Shown: in pieces, positions 7,961 through 16,365 of the stretch | Numbering within the stretch: the first letter of the stretch is position 1 | Layout of the letters: every line of letters starts with the position of its first letter | Assembly: GCA_002482685.1 (NCBI GenBank) | Contig: DLGL01000022.1 | Location: forward strand, 1-39,536 | Length of the DNA: 39,536 nucleotides | DNA from: Bacteriovoracaceae bacterium UBA7695 | GTDB taxonomy: Bacteria > Bdellovibrionota > Bacteriovoracia > Bacteriovoracales > Bacteriovoracaceae | Direction of reading: 5' to 3' | Translations under genes and position numbers: made by a program | Notes under the pieces: model-generated | Databases searched by the model: none | What the model saw: the letters and a program-made list of their open reading frames with translations, nothing else | What the model was told of the DNA's origin: nothing

Positions 7961-9239
7961 CTAAGACTCCTTTAGTTAATAGGTCCTGTTGGTTTTTTAA
8001 ATCAGTGAGCCCCACCATCAGAAAACAGTAGAGGTCCTTTTTTTCTTCGGGTGTGAGTGAGAGATTACGGGGAAGGTTGGGGGCCAGTAATTTAGCGCGC
8101 TCCTTAGAGCGCTCAGAATTTGTGTCCAGGATAAGATCTTCCCGGTAACGAGGATGCTTTGGATTCCAATTGAACATATGAACTGAGCGCATGGGATGAT
8201 CGTAGTGATCGATAACTTCCCACATCGAGGTGAAGGCACCTGAATGCATATAAGGGGCGGTGAGTGCGACATTTCTGAGGGGGGATGCGCGGAAGCGGTA
8301 CTTATGAGTTTCAGCACCTGTAAATTCCATCAGTCCTTTATCATCACTATTCGAGATGCCCGGGCCAATTTGCGGCACACCAATATTAAAAAAACCAAAT
8401 GCCGAAAGGTGATCTCCGTTATGACAGTTTGTACAACTTCCTTTACTAAGAAAAACCACTGCACCTTTTTTCATGCGTTCACTCATGAATTTTTTATTCC
8501 CCCGCAAGTACTGATCCCATGGAGTGTTATTGGCCAGAAAATGGTGCCGTTCTAATTCAGCAATCGCATTAGCAACATGAGCAATATTGAAATTAGAAAC
8601 TCCCGGGTAAGCTTCTTTAAAAAATCTTTGGTAACTGGCGCCGAGGCGACCGTTAAAAAGTCTCTCCATCACAGCTTCCCAGGCTTCAACTCGTGAGAGG
8701 GTGGATCCCTGGCCGAGCATTTCGTCTGGATTTGAGATAGGAAACAGTGCCTGGGCCGCTAGGAGTCCGTCGAGTGCCGAAGCAATTTCTTTGAGTTTTG
8801 GATTAGTCCCATTGAGACCTTCTTCCGGAGTCCAAAGTCCGCCTTGCGGGTGCTTCATGACTCTGCCGTCCCAAAAAAAAGCACTGACTCCCGGAAGTCC
8901 AAGGTTATAGAGAGCTGGAGTGTGACGCGCTAAGAGTGCTCCTTGAGACTGAATACGATTCTCGGCCAGGCCATCGGCACCTTCACCAACACCAAGGGGG
9001 AGCGTGTCGCTAGAGTGCCCGCTTAGAGCATGACAAGCGTGGCAGGATATATTGTTTTTACCAGAAAGTTGCTTGTCGTAAAAAAGTCTCAGTCCGAGTT
9101 GATAAAGCGGTTCGTTTTTTGGTGAGGGAGCAGGCAGGGCCTTAAGGTTCATCATCTGAATATAATGAGTCAGGCTTTGGTCTGAATCCTGACCAAATGC
9201 CAGCGGCAGTAATAACAAAAATCCCAAAATTAGAGGCAT
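7923..9239 (-). CDS. Di-heme cytochrome c peroxidase (MauG/CcpA family)
   Basis: 438 residues from the ATG at 9239, chosen because AAAGG precedes it and a signal peptide follows directly (MPLILGFLLLLPLAFG). A TTG-initiated frame back to 9296 would mask the signal. Two c-type heme sites are visible: CHACH (Cys66, Cys69, His70) and CTNCH (Cys269, Cys272, His273). The size and two-domain layout match bacterial di-heme peroxidases, which reduce hydrogen peroxide in the periplasm using electrons from small cytochromes or copper proteins. MauG-like roles in modifying a partner protein cannot be excluded. It forms an operon with the overlapping redoxin. Confidence 0.95.
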   Translation of the reverse strand: MPLILGFLLLLPLAFGQDSDQSLTHYIQMMNLKALPAPSPKNEPLYQLGLRLFYDKQLSGKNNISCHACHALSGHSSDTLPLGVGEGADGLAENRIQSQGALLARHTPALYNLGLPGVSAFFWDGRVMKHPQGGLWTPEEGLNGTNPKLKEIASALDGLLAAQALFPISNPDEMLGQGSTLSRVEAWEAVMERLFNGRLGASYQRFFKEAYPGVSNFNIAHVANAIAELERHHFLANNTPWDQYLRGNKKFMSERMKKGAVVFLSKGSCTNCHNGDHLSAFGFFNIGVPQIGPGISNSDDKGLMEFTGAETHKYRFRASPLRNVALTAPYMHSGAFTSMWEVIDHYDHPMRSVHMFNWNPKHPRYREDLILDTNSERSKERAKLLAPNLPRNLSLTPEEKKDLYCFLMVGLTDLKNQQDLLTKGVLDEIDDCSPRLTR

Positions 9240-9417
9240 GAAAAACCTTTGAAATACGAATCCCAAAAGCGTACTGTTAGGTATACCGAACGACAAGGGG
9301 ATTTAGGGCTTGCTGCATAGCCCCCATAGCGCCTATATGTGAGTTTTTTCAAAGCGGTCTTGGGAGTCTTTTGTTATGATATGGGAAATTTTAATTTGAT
9401 CTATCGAGGAGTGATTC

Positions 9418-10158
9418 GTGGGACGTAAATGGAATAACATTAAAATGAAAAAAGCCGCCACTGATAAGGCGCGCTCACAAAGTTATACAAAAATTCTTCG
9501 CGAAATTTATATGGCGGTGAAAAATACGCAGAACCCCGATCCGGATTCTAACTTTTCATTAAAAATTGCTTTAACAAAAGGTCGTGAGTTTAACGTTCCC
9601 CGTGACAACATCGATAAGGCCATCAAAAAGGCCATGGGTCAGGATGGTGCAGCCATTGAAGAGATTAACTATGAAGCTTACGGCAATGATGGCGTGGCCC
9701 TATTTATTGAAACGCAAACTGATAACCCTACCCGCACCATAGGGAACATCCGCTCTTATTTCAACAAGCACGGTGGAAGTATCGGAACTCCTGGATGCTT
9801 GCAGTTCGTCTTTGAGCGAAAAGCTTCTTTTACACTCAAAGAAGAGAACTTAAATAAAATGTCTACTGATGATCTAATGATGGAGCTAATTGATTTCAAT
9901 ATTGATGATGTTGAAGTTGAAGAGGGATTTGTCACGGTAAAAGGTCCGGTTGAATCTTACGGGGACATTTATAAAAAGCTTGAAGACTTAAAAATTAAAA
10001 TTGAAGACTCGGGCCTTGAGCGCTTCCCACTTAACACTAAAGAAATCACGAAAGAAAGCTACGATAAACTTCAGAAACTCATCGATGTTCTCGAGAGTGA
10101 TGATGACGTTAGTAAGGTCTACCATAACCTAGAGTGGAATGACGCTTTCGGCGAATAA
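9418..10158 (+). CDS. YebC/TACO1 family protein, YeeN-type
   Basis: 246 residues starting at GTG, with GAGGAG 7 nt upstream. The N-terminus MGRKWNNIKMKKAATDKARS and the acidic C-terminal ending (ESDDDVSKVYHNLEW) follow the YeeN-like branch of YebC rather than classical MAGHSKW-type YebC. Members were long called transcriptional regulators. More recent work on relatives points to ribosome association and relief of stalling at proline runs. It precedes the FabH-like gene by 25 bp and is probably co-transcribed with it. Confidence 0.94.
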   Translation: MGRKWNNIKMKKAATDKARSQSYTKILREIYMAVKNTQNPDPDSNFSLKIALTKGREFNVPRDNIDKAIKKAMGQDGAAIEEINYEAYGNDGVALFIETQTDNPTRTIGNIRSYFNKHGGSIGTPGCLQFVFERKASFTLKEENLNKMSTDDLMMELIDFNIDDVEVEEGFVTVKGPVESYGDIYKKLEDLKIKIEDSGLERFPLNTKEITKESYDKLQKLIDVLESDDDVSKVYHNLEWNDAFGE

Positions 10159-10183
10159 TTAGAATAATTGAAAAAGGATTTTC

Positions 10184-11194
10184 ATGTATAACTCAGAAAT
10201 TATCGGCTGCGGTCACTTTGTTCCTGAACAAGTCATCACTAACCACGACCTTTCAAAAATGATGGACACCACTCATGAATGGATCGTGCAAAGATCCGGA
10301 ATTGAAGAGCGCCACTGGGTGACAGGGGATGTCTCAACGACTGATCTTGCTCTCAAAGCCTGTGAAGATGCGATCAAGTCAGCAGGCATTGATAAAAAAG
10401 AAATTGATTGTTTGATGTTTGCCACACTTTCACCGGACTTTGATTTTCCCGGAGCCGCTTGTATCCTGCAGCCGAAACTTGGCCTCTCGGAAATCCCTGC
10501 CATCGATGTTCGTCAGCAGTGCTCAGGGTTCTTGTACGGCATGAGTATGGCCGATGCATTTATTAAAGTGGGTCAGTATAAAACTATTCTTCTTGTGGGA
10601 GCGGAAATTCACTCAAAGGGAATGGATAAAACTACCCGAGGTCGGGATGTTTCAGTTCTCTTTGGAGATGGTGCCGGTGCTGTTGTGATCCGTCGTAAAG
10701 AAGTTAAAGATAAGGCTAAAGACTCTCATATTTTTTCAACTCACTTATTTGCTGATGGTGCTTTTGCTAAAGATCTCTGGCTTGAGAGTCCGGGAATGGG
10801 TAACGGACCTGAGAGAATTACGGTGGCCGATCTTGAGGCCGGAAAACAATATCCACAGATGAATGGTAAAAAAGTTTTCGCCAATGCTGTACGCCGCATG
10901 GCCGAGTGTTTGATACTCGCTTTAGACACTAATAAATTAAAACTCGAAGACATCGATCTTTTCTTATTTCATCAGGCCAACCTCCGTATTAATCAAATGC
11001 TTGCTCAGGAACTAAAAATTCCGGAAGAGAAGATTTTTAATACTATCCAGAAATTTGGTAACACCACTGCTGCCACAATTCCTATGGGGATGAGTGAAGC
11101 CGTGAAGGCGGGGAAACTTAAGAAAGGATCTCTCGTAGCATCTGCAGCTTTCGGTTCAGGTTTTACCTGGGCAAGTGCTGTTTACCGTTGGTAG
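10184..11194 (+). CDS. 3-oxoacyl-ACP synthase III family protein (FabH-like)
   Basis: 336 residues. The catalytic triad of ketoacyl synthase III enzymes is visible: Cys113 (QQCSGFLYG), His263 (LFHQANLRINQ) and Asn293 (FGNTTAATIP). The glycine-rich FGDGAGAVV segment is at 160-168. FabH condenses acetyl-CoA or branched acyl-CoA with malonyl-ACP to start fatty acid synthesis. FabH-like enzymes also work in special lipid or secondary pathways, and no fab cluster is nearby, so the exact role is open. The start is preceded by AAAAGGA. Confidence 0.93.
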   Translation: MYNSEIIGCGHFVPEQVITNHDLSKMMDTTHEWIVQRSGIEERHWVTGDVSTTDLALKACEDAIKSAGIDKKEIDCLMFATLSPDFDFPGAACILQPKLGLSEIPAIDVRQQCSGFLYGMSMADAFIKVGQYKTILLVGAEIHSKGMDKTTRGRDVSVLFGDGAGAVVIRRKEVKDKAKDSHIFSTHLFADGAFAKDLWLESPGMGNGPERITVADLEAGKQYPQMNGKKVFANAVRRMAECLILALDTNKLKLEDIDLFLFHQANLRINQMLAQELKIPEEKIFNTIQKFGNTTAATIPMGMSEAVKAGKLKKGSLVASAAFGSGFTWASAVYRW

Positions 11195-11214
11195 TGGCAC
11201 CCTATTTGCTAATC

Positions 11215-11263
11215 TAGACAACATAATCCTTTATGTGACCCAAAGGGGCCATTATGTTGTCTA
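11215..11263 (+). promoter_or_regulatory. 13-bp hairpin sequestering the start codon of the lipoprotein operon
   Basis: TAGACAACATAAT (11215-11227) and ATTATGTTGTCTA (11251-11263) are perfect complements around a 23-nt loop. The ATG of the next gene (11254-11256) lies inside the 3' arm and its ribosome-binding site (AAAGGGG, about 11242-11248) lies in the loop. In RNA this would hide the start codon, a layout used by RNA thermometers and other translational switches. It could instead be an operator in DNA, or a by-product of terminator function for fabH, although no T-run follows. Confidence 0.5.
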
Positions 11264-12459
11264 ATGTTTTGACAGTTGTGCTGTTTGTGACTTTTGTATC
11301 CTGTAATAAGGAGTACAAAAAGTCAGAGAATAGCAATGTAGAAACTGTGGAGGCCTTAAACCAGGGTAGCTACCAAAGCGTTATTGACCAGTTTTCCTCT
11401 AAAAAAAATCTTTCTCCACGCGAACGTTATTATCTAGCATCGGCTTACTCTCAGAGTGGGGGCGTAGATGCCTATTCACTTTATTCAGTCATGGAAATCC
11501 AGCTGTTTCATAAAAAAGCCCTAGAGTGGTCAGACCTCTCTAAAGAGAAAAATCCTTACTTGAAGTTTATGAAGAACCAGGAGGGCATTGATTATGAAAA
11601 GAGAAACTCAAAGCGTGCGGCCCGATGGGAGAAGTACCTGCCACAGATTAAGCTAAAAAATGGAATTCAAGATAAACCGACCTTTGAAAAAATAAAAGAA
11701 ACTTACTCCAACCTCACTGCCCAGGAGTATGAAGCTGCTGATGCTTATTATAATAAGATGGCAGATAAAATCACCGCAGAGAATCTGTCCATAGATGACT
11801 TTGATGATGCTTGGTACAAGGCAGTCTTTGATGATCCGAATATAGAAATGCTTCGAAATGTAGCTGGTAGTGAACTGCAAATGTACTACGGCCAGATGGT
11901 TTATTTGGGAATTATGAAAACTCGGTTTTTGAATCCTGATCAAAACCAACCTCTAACTGGAAATATCCAGTGGGAGATGCTTTACATGAATATTCTTTGG
12001 AATACTTACGAAGCCATACCTATTATGAAAAAGCTTCCTAAATTATCAAATCCCCAGCAAGAACAGCTGACACTGGCCCTGGAAGAATACCTCCTCCTGA
12101 TTAAAACTCCCAAGTTTAAGGAAGTGAGTCTCAAGAGTATACTCATTCTTTCAGGGGTCTCATTACTGAGTATCTACTCCCAGAGTTTTGATCTGGAAGA
12201 AGTGGATTCAATCCAGGATCTTTATTGCAGCTTTGATCCCAACATGGTGCTGGATAACTATGGTCTCATCCGCAAGCGCATTCTCTTTCTAGAAGAAGCC
12301 TATAAGTCTTCAGGTATGAATGAGGAAGCTTATATCAAGTATAAGGATCAGATTGAAGCCTACCGTAAGGTTTTGCCGGAAGAACTCACCGTGGAGCAGC
12401 GCTCACATTTTATTGAATCCATCGATAAGTTCAAAGTGGACTCATGCTTTAACGGTTGA
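11254..12459 (+). CDS. Lipoprotein of unknown function, helical (TPR-like)
   Basis: 401 residues with a lipoprotein signal (MLSNVLTVVLFVTFVSC; lipobox FVSC, Cys17). The mature part is mostly helical and charged, with a TPR-like opening (LNQGSYQSVIDQF..., ERYYLASAYSQSGG) and no catalytic motif. It is the first gene of a tight three-gene unit with an outer-membrane barrel candidate and a small membrane protein, so an envelope assembly or transport role is inferred. Its start codon lies in a 13-bp hairpin. Confidence 0.82.
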   Translation: MLSNVLTVVLFVTFVSCNKEYKKSENSNVETVEALNQGSYQSVIDQFSSKKNLSPRERYYLASAYSQSGGVDAYSLYSVMEIQLFHKKALEWSDLSKEKNPYLKFMKNQEGIDYEKRNSKRAARWEKYLPQIKLKNGIQDKPTFEKIKETYSNLTAQEYEAADAYYNKMADKITAENLSIDDFDDAWYKAVFDDPNIEMLRNVAGSELQMYYGQMVYLGIMKTRFLNPDQNQPLTGNIQWEMLYMNILWNTYEAIPIMKKLPKLSNPQQEQLTLALEEYLLLIKTPKFKEVSLKSILILSGVSLLSIYSQSFDLEEVDSIQDLYCSFDPNMVLDNYGLIRKRILFLEEAYKSSGMNEEAYIKYKDQIEAYRKVLPEELTVEQRSHFIESIDKFKVDSCFNG

Positions 12460-12471
12460 TACGATTTCTGG

Positions 12472-13539
12472 ATGTGGATCATCCTTCTTCTATTCAGCTC
12501 ACTAACCTGGAGCTTTCCGGTTTTGCATTTCATAAAGCCGGAATCTAACTTTACACAAATTATCACCCTGGATGCCTGCGCGACCATTCAGTCCAATAAG
12601 GATATGGTTGGCTGTAATCCCGCTTTATTTCCTTACCAAAAAGATGAAGGTCTCCGGATGGGATTATCAACCATCACCGATGGGGATTCTGTTGAGGTTG
12701 GGCAAAAGTTATTGTTTGACCCGATAAAGGAAGAATTTCTACGGGAAATTTTTCAGGATCATCCATTCAGTTCATGGGGTGCAAACTCTATTATCCAGCT
12801 TAGAACTGGCAAATTCTATTTAAGTTATGATCCCATCCTAGTAAATGCCGATGTTTTTGTTTTTAACCCCGCCTCGCCAGAAGTGGCCATGTCTCTGGTG
12901 AAATCCAACCGACTGAATATTTCTTCTGGAATTGAAGCGATTAATAACGATGTGATGCAACTTTCACTGGGTACGAAGGTATATTATTACCGAAGCGAAT
13001 ATTATCAGGACTCTTTTTTTTTGAGCCAGCTAACTTCCCAGGACGTGGATGAGTTGATTGATTTTAAGAAAAAAAACGGAATTGCAGGGGACGTATCAAC
13101 ATTCATTCAGTTCAAAGATTCTTGGCTTCCCAAGATCTCCTTTATTGTGAAAAATCTAAATTCAACCTTCAATAATAAAGATTCCGATATCCTTTCAGAA
13201 AATCAGATGCGAACCATTATGATCTATGAAATGTACTCACGGGCTGCCATTGGATATGACTACAAAACCCAGTGGGGAATCTTCAATGCTGAGATTAATG
13301 CTCCTTTTTCAAAGTTCTATGAGGATCTATATAGTGAGTATATTGTTGGTAGCTTAAACTATTCATTGTCACGTTTCTCAACTTCTCTTTCCTATTCTAA
13401 ATATCAGCAAGCTTTCGGCTTCAATTTTGGATCTAAGATTGCAAGCATCGGTATATTTTATGGAACTTCCAGACCATTAGGGGATTTTTCAAATCAAAAA
13501 GAGAATGTGGCAGGTGTTAGAGGAGAGGTTTCTCTATGA
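12472..13539 (+). CDS. Predicted outer-membrane beta-barrel protein, unknown family
   Basis: 355 residues with a signal peptide (MWIILLLFSSLTWS). Two Cys (CATIQSNKDMVGC) lie near the mature N-terminus. The second half has alternating polar/apolar strands with many Tyr, Ser and Phe (for example SLNYSLSRFSTSLSYSKY and FGFNFGSKIASIGIFYG), as in outer-membrane barrels. It ends in VSL rather than a canonical terminal Phe. It follows the lipoprotein by 12 bp and overlaps the next gene by 4 bp (ATGA). No family is recognised and no clear Shine-Dalgarno sequence is seen, which suggests coupling to the gene before. Confidence 0.8.
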   Translation: MWIILLLFSSLTWSFPVLHFIKPESNFTQIITLDACATIQSNKDMVGCNPALFPYQKDEGLRMGLSTITDGDSVEVGQKLLFDPIKEEFLREIFQDHPFSSWGANSIIQLRTGKFYLSYDPILVNADVFVFNPASPEVAMSLVKSNRLNISSGIEAINNDVMQLSLGTKVYYYRSEYYQDSFFLSQLTSQDVDELIDFKKKNGIAGDVSTFIQFKDSWLPKISFIVKNLNSTFNNKDSDILSENQMRTIMIYEMYSRAAIGYDYKTQWGIFNAEINAPFSKFYEDLYSEYIVGSLNYSLSRFSTSLSYSKYQQAFGFNFGSKIASIGIFYGTSRPLGDFSNQKENVAGVRGEVSL

Positions 13540-14186
13540 AAACCTTTCTGTTGATCTTTTTAATTATCTTCGCACTTCCGACTTACGCGCAGAAAATGAC
13601 TGCCTATAAATTTTTGAAACAGAAAAGCCTTGAAAATAAACCTGAAGCGACCTTTAACAAATACGAAGATATCATTTCAGGCTCTCTGGCATTCGCGATC
13701 GGAAACATTGGTTACTTTACTACCGATTCAAGTACTCTTAAAATTGCATACTCAGGAGTGCAGACCGTGGGAATTATCGGTGTGGGGCATGGAATCTATG
13801 ATTTCTATTATCCTCATTTTGAATCCCGGCTTCTGGAACTTCTTAGTCGTAAGAAAATGACTCGTGGGGAGTTAGCAGATGGCTATGTTGGACTTTTGGG
13901 TGAAATGGATAGGGCCAAACGTATCTCTGTTCTCTGGAGCTCATCTTTACTTACAATGCAGTACGCGCTCAATGCTTTCATCTCTAAAGATGTTTCCCAG
14001 GATATGAAGGATATTTATCTCTTCCTGGGTGGGGTGAACGCTATTATTGCCACATACTCCTATTTTTATAAGTCAGATTATGAAGAGTACTACACGCATC
14101 AAACTCGTCCTAAGGTGGGAGCCTTCATAATGCCGGGCATTAACGAAGGCACCAAAGCTGGACTAAGTTTCACTAAAAGCTGGTAG
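13536..14186 (+). CDS. Exported or membrane protein of unknown function
   Basis: 216 residues with a signal peptide (MKTFLLIFLIIFALPTYA). The rest has several hydrophobic stretches rich in Gly and Tyr (IISGSLAFAIGNIGYF, VQTVGIIGVGHGIYDFYYP, YLFLGGVNAIIATYSYFY), either membrane helices or hydrophobic hairpins. No motif is recognised. It shares an ATGA overlap with the barrel gene, so translation is probably coupled, and it ends the three-gene unit that starts with the lipoprotein. Confidence 0.8.
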   Translation: MKTFLLIFLIIFALPTYAQKMTAYKFLKQKSLENKPEATFNKYEDIISGSLAFAIGNIGYFTTDSSTLKIAYSGVQTVGIIGVGHGIYDFYYPHFESRLLELLSRKKMTRGELADGYVGLLGEMDRAKRISVLWSSSLLTMQYALNAFISKDVSQDMKDIYLFLGGVNAIIATYSYFYKSDYEEYYTHQTRPKVGAFIMPGINEGTKAGLSFTKSW

Positions 14187-14238
14187 CTTCTATAGTCTAT
14201 TGCCCTTATGATATTTTCATTCTTCAAAGGAGATATCG

Positions 14239-15009
14239 ATGAAATGGTTACTACTTTGTCTTTTGCCTTTAAGTGCAATGGCGAAAATTCAAACTCAAAA
14301 AATTTCTTATTCAAGTGACGGTGTAAAACTTGAAGGCATCCTTGCCTTTGATGATAAAACCAATAAGGCCCGCTCTGCTGTTCTGGTTTTCCCTGACTGG
14401 ATGGGAGTAGGTGCCTATACAGAGATGCGCGCCCGTCAGTTGGCAGAGCTTGGGTATGTTGCATTTGCCGCTGATGTTTATGGTGTAGGAAATAATCCGG
14501 CCGATATGAAAGCAGCTTCAGAGCTTGCGACCAAATACCGTGCGGACCGAAAACTTATGCGGGCCCGTGCTCAAGCAGCTCTTGATACCTTGCTTGCTCA
14601 GAAACAAGTCAACAAGGCTTCAGTGGCGGCCATTGGTTACTGCTTTGGTGGATCTGTAGCTTTGGAGCTTGCCCGTGCTGAAGCACCACTTAAAGGTGTG
14701 GTGAGCTTTCATGGAGGTCTTGCTTCAAACTTGAAAGCAAAAGTCATGAATCCAAAGGTTCTGGTCCTTCACGGTGGAGATGATCCATATGTTCCGGTCA
14801 AAGAAGTGGAAGAGTTTCAAACGGAGATGAGAGAGTCCAAGGCCGACTGGCAGTTTATCTCTTATGGAAACACGGTTCATTCTTTCACCCAAAAAGATGC
14901 AGGCAATGATAACTCCAAGGGAGCTGCCTACAATGAGTTGTCAGACAAGCGCTCTTGGCAGCAAATGAAGAGCTTCTTTAACGAGATTTTTGCTTTAAAA
15001 ACCTTGTAA
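14239..15009 (+). CDS. Exported dienelactone-hydrolase-family alpha/beta hydrolase
   Basis: 256 residues with a signal peptide (MKWLLLCLLPLSAMA). The alpha/beta-hydrolase fold of the dienelactone hydrolase family is evident: nucleophile Cys135 in GYCFGGS, acid Asp181/182 in HGGDDPYVP and His214 in TVHSFT. True dienelactone hydrolases act on chlorocatechol breakdown products in the cytoplasm, but an exported copy with no catabolic genes nearby more likely acts on other esters or lactones. A very good ribosome-binding site (AAAGGAG) precedes the start. Confidence 0.92.
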   Translation: MKWLLLCLLPLSAMAKIQTQKISYSSDGVKLEGILAFDDKTNKARSAVLVFPDWMGVGAYTEMRARQLAELGYVAFAADVYGVGNNPADMKAASELATKYRADRKLMRARAQAALDTLLAQKQVNKASVAAIGYCFGGSVALELARAEAPLKGVVSFHGGLASNLKAKVMNPKVLVLHGGDDPYVPVKEVEEFQTEMRESKADWQFISYGNTVHSFTQKDAGNDNSKGAAYNELSDKRSWQQMKSFFNEIFALKTL

Positions 15010-15050
15010 AGATTCACTGACGCTGTGCGCAAGCGGTAGTTTTTACAAGG
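15002..15050. repeat. Extended stem-loop after the hydrolase gene
   Basis: CCTTGTAAA (15002-15010, including the hydrolase stop codon) pairs with TTTACAAGG (15042-15050). Between them ACT/AGT and CGCT/AGCG can pair as well, giving a long interrupted hairpin. There is no T-run after it, so it is not a standard terminator. It may protect the 3' end of the transcript or end transcription weakly. Confidence 0.4.
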
Positions 15051-15090
15051 ACTTTGATGACGACTTGCCGCAATCTGTCATCTTAGTTAA

Positions 15091-15786
15091 ATGCTCCCCA
15101 TGACTTTAAGGTATTCATTACTATTCATGCTCCTGGCCTTCAGTGATTTATCTCACGCGCTCTATGGGGCAAGGCCCATTCCTGCGGGGTCATCGGCGTT
15201 TAGTGCTGTCGTGTCTTTGCATCTAAGTGATCCGCAAAATCCTGAATTTGATTATTTTTGCTCTGGTGTTCTGATTGCTCCGGACAAAGTACTTACTACC
15301 GGACATTGTATCGAAGGAATGGGGAGTGAGGTCTATGAGCAGGGAGCTATTTTTTCATATGAGCCGCACTTACTTAAAGTGAAAATTTCTGGAGTGAAGC
15401 ATTCGGTGGCCAATGTAACTCTGGCCCCAAGTTATTTTGAGTCCGCAGGATTTGCAGATGAGGACCTCGCTATCATAAAACTAAAAAAAGCGGTTAGTAC
15501 CAAGCCCATTAAGCTTGCCTTGCTTAGTTCCACTAAAGTTCTTCAAGCAGTCACACTGGTTTCTCAGGGGGCCATGGCCAATTCAACGATTACTCAAATT
15601 AAAACTTATTCCGGTCGCTCCGTTATCTATACCGATGGACTAAAAGCGGGTGTGTGTGGGGGAGATTCAGGTGGGGCGCTCCTCATCACGGTAGGAAGTG
15701 AGTATCAACTTGCAGGTCTATTAAGTGCTCAGAAGGCAGGCTGTGAGAAGACATCAGGCGTGTCTATCTTCCCACGAACCTTTTAA
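15091..15786 (+). CDS. Secreted trypsin-like serine protease (S1 family)
   Basis: 231 residues with a signal peptide (core YSLLFMLLAFSDLSHA). The mature part starts LYGARPIPAG, and the full S1 triad is visible: His72 (TTGHCIE), Asp125 (DEDLAIIKL) and Ser193 (GVCGGDSGGAL). Cys57 and Cys73 can form the usual disulfide next to the His. The frame ends at SGVSIFPRTF, without the long C-terminal helix of full-length S1 proteases, so the C-terminus is short or slightly truncated. ATG codons at 15091 and 15100 are both possible starts and neither has a strong ribosome-binding site. It converges on the fumarase genes with 3 bp between stops. Confidence 0.93.
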   Translation: MLPMTLRYSLLFMLLAFSDLSHALYGARPIPAGSSAFSAVVSLHLSDPQNPEFDYFCSGVLIAPDKVLTTGHCIEGMGSEVYEQGAIFSYEPHLLKVKISGVKHSVANVTLAPSYFESAGFADEDLAIIKLKKAVSTKPIKLALLSSTKVLQAVTLVSQGAMANSTITQIKTYSGRSVIYTDGLKAGVCGGDSGGALLITVGSEYQLAGLLSAQKAGCEKTSGVSIFPRTF

Positions 15787-15789
15787 ATT

Positions 15790-16356
15790 CTACATAACAG
15801 TTTTTAAAATCTCTTTTGACGAAGCTTCCACCTCTTTGTGTAAAGAGTTTCCATGTGCATCCATGGTTACGACGACAGGAAATTCTTCAACTGACAGCTC
15901 CCAGATCGCCTCAGGCAGGCCAAATTCTTCAAGATAGAGGCCATCTACAGATTTAATTTTTTCAGCTAATACCTGGGCAGCTCCACCTATGGCATGGAAG
16001 TAAACACAGCCGTGCTCTTTGCAGGCATCAAGGGTCTTTTGTCCCATCCCACCCTTACCAATGACTCCAACAATTCCGTAATCACGGATGACTTCCCACT
16101 GGTAGGGCTCTTCACGGATGGAAGTGGTGGGTCCTGCCGCAGTCACGGTCCATTTGCCATTTTTGTCTTTCATCGTCACTGGACCACAGTGATAGATAAT
16201 CTGATTTTTTAAATCAACCGGTGGTTTATTTCCATCGTGGATGTATTTGTGAACAGCATCTCTTCCTGTAAAAAGTTTGCCTGTGATGAGGACCATGTCG
16301 CCGACTTTTAATTCACGAACGGCTTCAGGGCTAAAAGGATAGTTTAATTTTTTCAT
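15790..16356 (-). CDS. Class I fumarate hydratase, C-terminal (beta) subunit
   Basis: 188 residues matching the beta (swivelling) subunit of two-subunit iron-sulfur hydro-lyases (FumA C-terminal half / TtdB). It contains LKVGDMVLITGKLFTGRDAVHKY, HCGPV and AAGPTTSIREEPY, segments known to line the substrate site in this family, and the GKGGMG loop. With the alpha subunit it should interconvert fumarate and malate in the citric acid cycle; L-tartrate dehydratase is the main alternative. It starts 9 bp after the alpha subunit stop and is surely in one operon with it. Confidence 0.93.
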   Translation of the reverse strand: MKKLNYPFSPEAVRELKVGDMVLITGKLFTGRDAVHKYIHDGNKPPVDLKNQIIYHCGPVTMKDKNGKWTVTAAGPTTSIREEPYQWEVIRDYGIVGVIGKGGMGQKTLDACKEHGCVYFHAIGGAAQVLAEKIKSVDGLYLEEFGLPEAIWELSVEEFPVVVTMDAHGNSLHKEVEASSKEILKTVM

Positions 16357-16365
16357 CTCTTGTTC

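Noticed and set aside
8018..8555. Open frames in other phases inside the di-heme peroxidase gene
   Set aside because: Shadows of a clear peroxidase gene with intact heme motifs.
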